9,576 nucleotides of DNA, from the NCBI GenBank assembly GCA_964555735.1, contig CAZKTS010000100.1:1-9576 (forward strand), in the 5' to 3' direction. Positions within the stretch are counted from its first letter, which is position 1. Every line of letters starts with the position of its first letter. This DNA is from CAZKTS01 sp964555735 (GTDB taxonomy: Bacteria; Actinomycetota; Acidimicrobiia; IMCC26256; PALSA-555). Shown here in pieces: positions 5,586-9,576 of this stretch. Below the pieces are notes generated by a model. That model ran no database searches. It was given only the letters and a program-made list of their open reading frames with translations, and was not told the origin of the DNA. The position numbers were made by a program, and so were the translations under genes.

Positions 5586-6610
5586 AGCTCGGCCTACAAA
5601 TGGGGTACTGGGGTGCGCAGCAGCCGGCGAACGCCCTCGAGCAGATCCTCGAGGCCGAGCGCCTCGGGTTCGACTCGGTGTGGACCGCGGAGTCCTACGG
5701 CTCCGACGCCCTGACGCCGCTCGCGTGGTGGGGATCGCGCACCAGCACGATCCGGCTCGGCACCGACCTCATCCAGCTGTCGGCACGTCAGCCCACGGCG
5801 ACCGCGATGGCCGCCCTCACGATGGACCACCTCTCGGAGGGCCGGTTCGTGCTGGGGCTCGGCGTATCCGGCCCCCAGGTCGTCGAGGGTTGGTACGGGA
5901 TGCCGTTCCCGAAGCCGCTCGCGCGCACCCGGGAGTACGTGTCGATCGTGCGCCAGGTGCTGGCCCGCGAGGCACCGGTGGAGAACGACGGGCCGCACTA
6001 CCCGCTCCCGTATCCCGGGGGCCTCGGGCTCGGGAAGCCGCTCAAGCCGATCACGCACCCGCGACGCGCGGACACACCGATCTTCATCGGCGCAGAAGGT
6101 CCGAAGAACGTCGCCCTCGCCGCCGAGATCGCCGACGGCTGGTTCCCGATCTTCTACTCGCCGAAGCACGACTCGATGTACCGCGACGAGCTCGCCGCGG
6201 GGTGGGACAAGCCCGGCGCGCGCCGCGGCCCGGGCGACTTCGAGATCCTGCCCACCGTGGTGGTGGTGATCGACGACGACGTCGAGCGGGCGGCCGACGC
6301 GCTCAAGCCGATGATCGCCCTCTACGTCGGCGGGATGGGCGCGCGGGGCATGAACTTCCACTTCGACGTCTTCTGCCGGCTCGGCTACGAGGCGGAGGCG
6401 ACGACGATCCAGGACCTCTACCTCGACGGCAAGCAGGCCGAGGCCACCGCCGCCGTCCCCCGGTCGATGGTCGAGGAGATCTCGCTCATCGGCCCGAAGG
6501 AGAAGATCCGCGACGACCTCGCGGTCTGGGAGGAGTCGATGGTGACATCGATCCTCCTCGGCGCGGGCAACCCCGACGTGCTCCGCACGATGGCCGAGCT
6601 GGTGCTCTGA
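5582..6610 (+). CDS. LLM-class F420-dependent oxidoreductase, Rv3520c-like
   Basis: A 342-residue luciferase-like TIM barrel whose sequence follows the M. tuberculosis Rv3520c family nearly from end to end. Shared segments are MKLGLQMGYWGAQ at the start, TPLAWWGSRT (residues 45-54), LGLGVSGPQVVEGWYGMPF around 91-109, PLARTREY, GLGKPLKPITHP, IGAEGPKNVALAAEIADGW, and IALYVGGMGARGMNFH. Family members are predicted to use coenzyme F420 for hydride transfer; the exact reaction is not established. In mycobacteria Rv3520c lies in the KstR-controlled cholesterol region beside a P450 (CYP142), so its presence near a CYP125-like gene here is consistent with steroid or related side-chain catabolism. It is the first main gene of a four-gene operon, and its stop overlaps the next ATG (TGATG). 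The family assignment is strong; the role is inferred. Confidence 0.95.
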   Translation: MKLGLQMGYWGAQQPANALEQILEAERLGFDSVWTAESYGSDALTPLAWWGSRTSTIRLGTDLIQLSARQPTATAMAALTMDHLSEGRFVLGLGVSGPQVVEGWYGMPFPKPLARTREYVSIVRQVLAREAPVENDGPHYPLPYPGGLGLGKPLKPITHPRRADTPIFIGAEGPKNVALAAEIADGWFPIFYSPKHDSMYRDELAAGWDKPGARRGPGDFEILPTVVVVIDDDVERAADALKPMIALYVGGMGARGMNFHFDVFCRLGYEAEATTIQDLYLDGKQAEATAAVPRSMVEEISLIGPKEKIRDDLAVWEESMVTSILLGAGNPDVLRTMAELVL

Positions 6611-6621
6611 TGGCCGAGCTG
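6589..6621 (+). repeat. 13-bp direct repeat across the LLM/crotonase junction
   Basis: GATGGCCGAGCTG occurs at 6589-6601 and again at 6609-6621. The first copy encodes the LLM C-terminus (MAEL then VL) and the second the crotonase N-terminus (MAEL then LRV), in different frames. It looks like a small local duplication that may have shaped the overlapping stop/start. Confidence 0.6.
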
Positions 6622-7416
6622 CTGCGGGTGGACCAACCCGTCCCCCAGGTGAAGGTGATCACGCTCGACCGGCCCGACGCCCGCAACGCGCTCTCCTGGG
6701 ACCTCGTCGACGAGCTCCACCGCACGCTCGACGACCTCGACCGCGACAACGGGACGCGTGTGGTCGTGCTGACCGGCGAGGGCACGGCGTTCTGCGCCGG
6801 CCTCGACCTGAAGTCGGGCGCGACCACCGGGTCGACCAAGTCGGCCGGGCTCAAGGGCCCGGCCGGCGGCATGCGCACCCAGGAGCACATCGCCGCGCTG
6901 ATGCCGAGGCTGCGAACGAGCCCACAGCCGGTGATCGCCGCGATCAACGGCCCGGCCGTCGGCGGCGGTCTGTCGCTCGCCCTCTTCTCCGACATCCGCG
7001 TCGCGGCCGAGAGCGCGAGGTTCGGCACGCAGTTCATCCGCGTCGGGCTCTCCGGCTGCGATGTCGGCGTGAGCTACGCGCTCCCCCGCCTCATCGGCGC
7101 GTCCCGCGCGTTCGAGCTCATGCTCACCGGGCGAGTGATCGACACTGACGAGGCGGCGCGCATCGGGCTGGTCAGCCGGGTCGCCCCGGACGGCGAGGTG
7201 CTCGATGCCGCGCTCGCGCTGGCCGACGACATCCTCGGGCTGGCGCCGTTCGGGGTCGTCATGACCAAGGAGGTCATGTGGGCAAACCTCGCCGCGCCGA
7301 GTCTCGACGCCGCCATCCACCTGGAGAACCGCACGCAGATCCTCGCGTCGCACGCCGGCGACTTCACCGAGGCCGTCGCCGCGTTCACCGAGAAGCGCCG
7401 GCCGAACTTCTCGTGA
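6610..7416 (+). CDS. Enoyl-CoA hydratase/isomerase family protein (crotonase), copy 1
   Basis: A 268-residue crotonase-fold protein acting on CoA thioesters, usually as a trimer or hexamer. The two oxyanion-hole segments are clear: CAGLDLK (62-68) and GPAVGGG (114-120). The C-terminal FTEAVAAFTEKRRPNF is the standard family tail. Of the two catalytic glutamates of rat mitochondrial enoyl-CoA hydratase, the Glu164 equivalent is present (E169, FELMLTG), but the Glu144 position is F142. Instead there is GCDVG with D151, close to the aspartate used by dienoyl-CoA isomerases. Mycobacterial EchA12-like proteins share this general pattern. The reaction may therefore be isomerisation, or an unusual hydration or lyase step. 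The start overlaps the LLM stop as TGATG and has no good Shine-Dalgarno, which implies translational coupling. A homologous gene follows 13 bp downstream. Confidence 0.95.
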   Translation: MAELLRVDQPVPQVKVITLDRPDARNALSWDLVDELHRTLDDLDRDNGTRVVVLTGEGTAFCAGLDLKSGATTGSTKSAGLKGPAGGMRTQEHIAALMPRLRTSPQPVIAAINGPAVGGGLSLALFSDIRVAAESARFGTQFIRVGLSGCDVGVSYALPRLIGASRAFELMLTGRVIDTDEAARIGLVSRVAPDGEVLDAALALADDILGLAPFGVVMTKEVMWANLAAPSLDAAIHLENRTQILASHAGDFTEAVAAFTEKRRPNFS

Positions 7417-7429
7417 CGGGCTTCCGCTC

Positions 7430-8179
7430 GTGAGCGATCTCGTCACCAGGTCCACACCCTCCGATGGCGTCACGCTGGTCACGATCGACCGGCCCGAACG
7501 GCTCAACGCGCTGAGCATGCCGACGATCACCGCGCTCAAGGAGACGTTCGCCGCGCTGGGTGCCGACCCCGACGTCCGCGTGATCGTGCTCACCGGCGCC
7601 GGACGCGCGTTCTGCGCCGGGCTGGACCTCAAGGACGTCGGCGCTTCACCCGTGACCGAAGGGCTCTACGGCGTGGCCGCGGGGATGCGGGGGCAGGAGT
7701 ACTTCGGCGACGTCGTGCAGCGCATCCGGGCGACGCCCCAACCCGTGATCGCGGCGATCAATGGGGTGGCCGTCGGCGGCGGACTCGCCATCGCCGGGGC
7801 CTGCGAGATCCGCGTTGCGGTGCGCGCGGCCCGCTTCAACGTGCAGGCACTCCGGATGGGCCTGAGCGCCGGTGAGACCGGCCTCTCGTTCCACCTCCCC
7901 CGGCTCGCGCCGGCCGGCATCCCGTTCGAGCTGCTGATCACCAACCGCTTCTTCGACGCCGAGGAGGCCGAGCGCATCGGGCTCGTGCAGCAGCTCGTGG
8001 ACGACGACGCGGTCGGCAGCGCGCTCGCGATCGCACGCGGCCTCGCCGAACACGACCGGGACGCACTCGCACTCGCCAAGCAGACGATGTGGACCAACCT
8101 CACCGCTCCGAGCCTCGACGCCGCGCTGGCGCTCGAGGCCCGGGCGTGGAGCCCGACCGGAGGAGCACCGGATGAGTGA
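7430..8179 (+). CDS. Enoyl-CoA hydratase/isomerase family protein (crotonase), copy 2, short C-terminus
   Basis: A 249-residue paralogue of the preceding crotonase, collinear with it: VLTGAGRAFCAGLDLK ends at 68 in both, followed by TPQPVIAAING and VGGG (115-118). The Glu164 equivalent is E167 (FELLIT), the Glu144 position is A140, and copy 1's GCDVG becomes GETG with E149. The two copies thus place different acidic residues in the same loop. The usual tail with AFxEKRxPxF is missing; the protein stops soon after LALEARAW with a short GGAP-DE end that overlaps the next gene by 8 bases. The start is a GTG at 7430, matching the N-terminus of copy 1, with only a weak upstream ribosome site. It could be a functional partner subunit of copy 1 (hetero-oligomer) or a specialised isomerase. 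Confidence 0.93.
   Translation: MSDLVTRSTPSDGVTLVTIDRPERLNALSMPTITALKETFAALGADPDVRVIVLTGAGRAFCAGLDLKDVGASPVTEGLYGVAAGMRGQEYFGDVVQRIRATPQPVIAAINGVAVGGGLAIAGACEIRVAVRAARFNVQALRMGLSAGETGLSFHLPRLAPAGIPFELLITNRFFDAEEAERIGLVQQLVDDDAVGSALAIARGLAEHDRDALALAKQTMWTNLTAPSLDAALALEARAWSPTGGAPDE
8159..8165 (+). promoter_or_regulatory. Strong Shine-Dalgarno inside the end of crotonase copy 2
   Basis: GGAGGAG, near-complementary to the 16S rRNA tail, lies 6 bases before the ATG at 8172 and within the last codons of the preceding gene. It is the best ribosome site in the window and implies high translation of the small CMD-like protein. It also encodes the Gly-Gly-Ala end of the crotonase. Confidence 0.8.
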
Positions 8180-8525
8180 CGACCAGCTGCGAGCCGACGC
8201 GGAGGCGTCATTCCGCAACGTCATGCGGTTCGAGCCCCCGCCGTCGGACGACCCGTACACCGAGTTCACGACCGACCACGTCTTCGGCCGGGTCTGGACC
8301 CGACCGGGTCTGGCGCGACGCGACCGCCGTCTCGTGTCGCTGACGGCGGTCGCGCTCACCGGACTCAAGGACCCGCTCGTCGCCCACCTGCGCGCGGCGT
8401 ACGAGTCCGAGGACCTCTCGGCCGAGGAGCTGCACGAGTGGGTCGTGCACCTCGCGCACTACGGCGGCTGGCCGTACGCCGCCAACGCCTACGCCGCGCT
8501 GCGCGAGGTGCAGGCGCAGCCGTAG
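8172..8525 (+). CDS. Carboxymuconolactone decarboxylase (CMD)-family small protein
   Basis: A 117-residue all-helical protein. HVFGRVWTRPGLARRDRRLVSLTAVAL (36-62) matches the gamma-carboxymuconolactone decarboxylase signature, followed by the second half, HLRAAYESEDLSAEEL and HLAHYGGWPYAANA (93-106). There is no CxxC, so it is not an AhpD-type peroxidase. It is closer to the PcaC-like branch, whose members act on lactones or CoA-pathway intermediates or have no assigned function. It is the last gene of the operon and overlaps crotonase copy 2 by 8 bases (ATGAGTGA). Position suggests a role in the same catabolic route, perhaps decarboxylation or lactone chemistry, but no protocatechuate-pathway genes accompany it. 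Length is normal and the start is fixed by a strong ribosome site. Confidence 0.92.
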   Translation: MSDDQLRADAEASFRNVMRFEPPPSDDPYTEFTTDHVFGRVWTRPGLARRDRRLVSLTAVALTGLKDPLVAHLRAAYESEDLSAEELHEWVVHLAHYGGWPYAANAYAALREVQAQP

Positions 8526-8542
8526 GCGCACCCGACGCGCCC

Positions 8543-8568
8543 CGGCCCCGGACCGGAGTCCGGGGCCG
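8543..8568. terminator. GC-rich hairpin terminator between convergent operons
   Basis: An 11-bp perfect stem (CGGCCCCGGAC pairing with GTCCGGGGCCG) closes on a CGGA loop, 17 bases after the CMD stop and 25 bases before the end of the convergent repeat-protein gene. There is no T-tract on either side, as is common for actinobacterial hairpin terminators. Its symmetry and location suggest it acts in both directions. Confidence 0.75.
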
Positions 8569-8593
8569 TCGACGCTCTCCGGAGGCGTGCCGT

Positions 8594-9576
8594 CTACGCG
8601 ATGGTCGTCGCGGTCACGTGCACCGAGACGAAGCCGCCGGGGAAGCCGCTGACCTGGAGGTCGACCTCCTTGACGTCACCGACATTGCTGCCGGCGTAGT
8701 TGAGCTCGACGGTGCAGGTTGCCCCGGCTCCGATCTGTGCGCCGTCGCAGGTGTCGTTGCCCTTGTTGATGGATCCCGTACCGGTGCCGTTGTTGAGGAT
8801 CGACGTCAGCGTTCCGGTGGGCACGGCACCCGTGTTGGTGATGGTGACGGTCACGCTGGAGAACCCGATGGCCACCGGGTCGTCCACCGTCGCAGTGGGC
8901 GGGGCGGTGAGGACGTTCGGCGTCCCGGTGCCGCTCCCGGTGAGCGCGACGGTCACCGTGTTGTCGGAACCGTCGGCCTGCAGCGTCGCAGCGCCGGAGC
9001 CGCTCGCGGTGTCGTTCTGGTAGAAGACCGTCACCGTGCAGCTGCCGCCGGCCCCGATCCCCAGCGTGCAGGTGCCGGGGTTCATTGAGAAGGTTCCCGT
9101 GCCCGATGCGCCGACGATCGAGAGGTTCACGGTCGACGTCGCGACGGCAGGGACGTTCGAGAGCGTGACGGTCTGGCTCGTCGCACCCGGCGCGTTGCTG
9201 TCATCGATGTTGAGGGTCGAGACGCCGAAGGCCAGGTGCGTGTTGGTGGTCGTGGCTCCCTGGATCGTCCGGCTCACGCTGCCACCGGGCGAAGCGCTCA
9301 CCGAGATGCGGATCGAGCCCGCATCCGTCGGGCTGGCCGACAGGTAGGAGACGCCCACGGTGCACGATGCACCCGCCGCCAGCGCAGGCTGGCCGGAACC
9401 CGATCCGCACGTCCCGACATCGATGGCCCACGTGCCCGAGCCGGTCTGGTTGTCGAGGGTGAGCGTCAGCAGGCCACTCGAGAGCCCGCCGGTGTTGGTG
9501 ACCGTGAACTCGGACGAGAGCGTGGTGCCCGGGTCGTCGTAGAAGTCCGTGACGGTCGGAACCGTGCCCGTGATCG
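8594..9576 (-). CDS. Probable exported beta-sandwich repeat protein (choice-of-anchor-D/ASH-like), C-terminal part
   Basis: The frame is open from the stop at 8594 to the window edge, so these are the last 326 residues of a longer protein. It is rich in Thr, Ser, Gly and Val and very poor in Lys, as in secreted beta-sandwich proteins. Three tandem units of about 100 residues can be seen (9239-9576 partial, 8915-9238, 8597-8914). Each contains a VT[VI]TNTG or VTLSN-like strand and a cysteine pair: C-x14-C, C-x9-C and C-x10-C, the second Cys in G-A-S-C-T-V, G-G-S-C-T-V and G-A-T-C-T-V. This resembles the choice-of-anchor D/ASH (HYDIN-like) domain. The protein ends directly after the last strand (VTATTIA) with no LPXTG motif or transmembrane helix, so anchoring, if any, must be elsewhere. 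The signal peptide would be beyond the edge. The function is unknown; adhesion or a structural surface role is a guess. Confidence 0.85.
   Translation of the reverse strand, partial: ITGTVPTVTDFYDDPGTTLSSEFTVTNTGGLSSGLLTLTLDNQTGSGTWAIDVGTCGSGSGQPALAAGASCTVGVSYLSASPTDAGSIRISVSASPGGSVSRTIQGATTTNTHLAFGVSTLNIDDSNAPGATSQTVTLSNVPAVATSTVNLSIVGASGTGTFSMNPGTCTLGIGAGGSCTVTVFYQNDTASGSGAATLQADGSDNTVTVALTGSGTGTPNVLTAPPTATVDDPVAIGFSSVTVTITNTGAVPTGTLTSILNNGTGTGSINKGNDTCDGAQIGAGATCTVELNYAGSNVGDVKEVDLQVSGFPGGFVSVHVTATTIA
8597..9576 (-). repeat. Three tandem ~100-residue domains within the exported protein
   Basis: The coding units at 9239-9576 (partial), 8915-9238 and 8597-8914 share strand order and a conserved Cys pair but have diverged strongly at both DNA and protein level. 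They are joined by short Gly/Ser/Thr/Pro linkers such as GSGTGTPN. The divergence implies an old duplication and makes recent slippage unlikely. Confidence 0.65.

Noticed and set aside
5545..6609. Upstream extension of the crotonase copy 1 frame back to 5545
   Set aside because: It would run through the whole Rv3520c-like gene in another frame. The crotonase domain begins at 6610, at a typical N-terminus and a TGATG overlap.
8172..8525. AhpD-type alkylhydroperoxidase assignment for the CMD protein
   Set aside because: There is no CxxC motif; the sequence fits the PcaC-like branch better.
9358..9358. GTG at 9358 as the start of the repeat protein
   Set aside because: The frame stays open upstream to base 9576 and the upstream residues complete another repeat with its own Cys pair, so this is an internal valine codon.
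8700..9542. Plus-strand open frames opposite the exported repeat protein
   Set aside because: The minus-strand frame is continuous to the window edge and shows repeated cysteine-bearing domains; the plus frames show no domain.

Overview
The window is very GC-rich, with G or C at nearly every third codon position, and it is densely packed with genes. The gene content (luciferase-like F420/flavin oxidoreductases, a CYP125-like P450, tandem crotonases, many SDRs) points to an actinomycete. A lineage outside the mycobacteria, possibly Acidimicrobiia, is my guess from overall character only. I see no tRNA, rRNA, CRISPR array, transposase or att site. No gene-free stretch exceeds about 100 bases.

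Layout. Block A (minus, 1-1294): an SDR followed by the N-terminal part of a sugar-porter-type MFS transporter that runs off the left edge. A 50-bp divergent gap (1295-1344) holds a palindrome whose core matches the mycobacterial KstR box. Block B (plus, 1345-3736): a LuxA-like flavin monooxygenase, then a cytochrome P450 resembling CYP125 steroid C26-monooxygenase. Block C (minus, 3752-5480): two further SDRs, convergent with block B. A second divergent gap (5481-5581) holds a spaced inverted repeat and a possible leaderless upstream ORF. Block D (plus, 5582-8525): a tight four-gene operon made of an Rv3520c-type F420-dependent LLM oxidoreductase, two tandem enoyl-CoA hydratase/isomerase paralogues and a small carboxymuconolactone-decarboxylase-like protein. 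Block E (minus, 8594-9576): the C-terminal end of a presumably exported protein built of roughly 100-residue beta-sandwich repeats. A strong GC hairpin separates it from block D.

How it may work together. The CYP125-like enzyme, the Rv3520c-like LLM, the CoA-ester crotonases and several SDRs, next to a KstR-like box, suggest catabolism of a steroid/isoprenoid or similar alicyclic side chain: oxidation of a terminal methyl, activation to CoA esters, then beta-oxidation-like steps. The acyl-CoA ligase, acyl-CoA dehydrogenase and thiolase needed for a full route are not in the window, so this is a partial catabolic cluster and the substrate is inferred. The exported repeat protein and the sugar-type transporter look unrelated to it.
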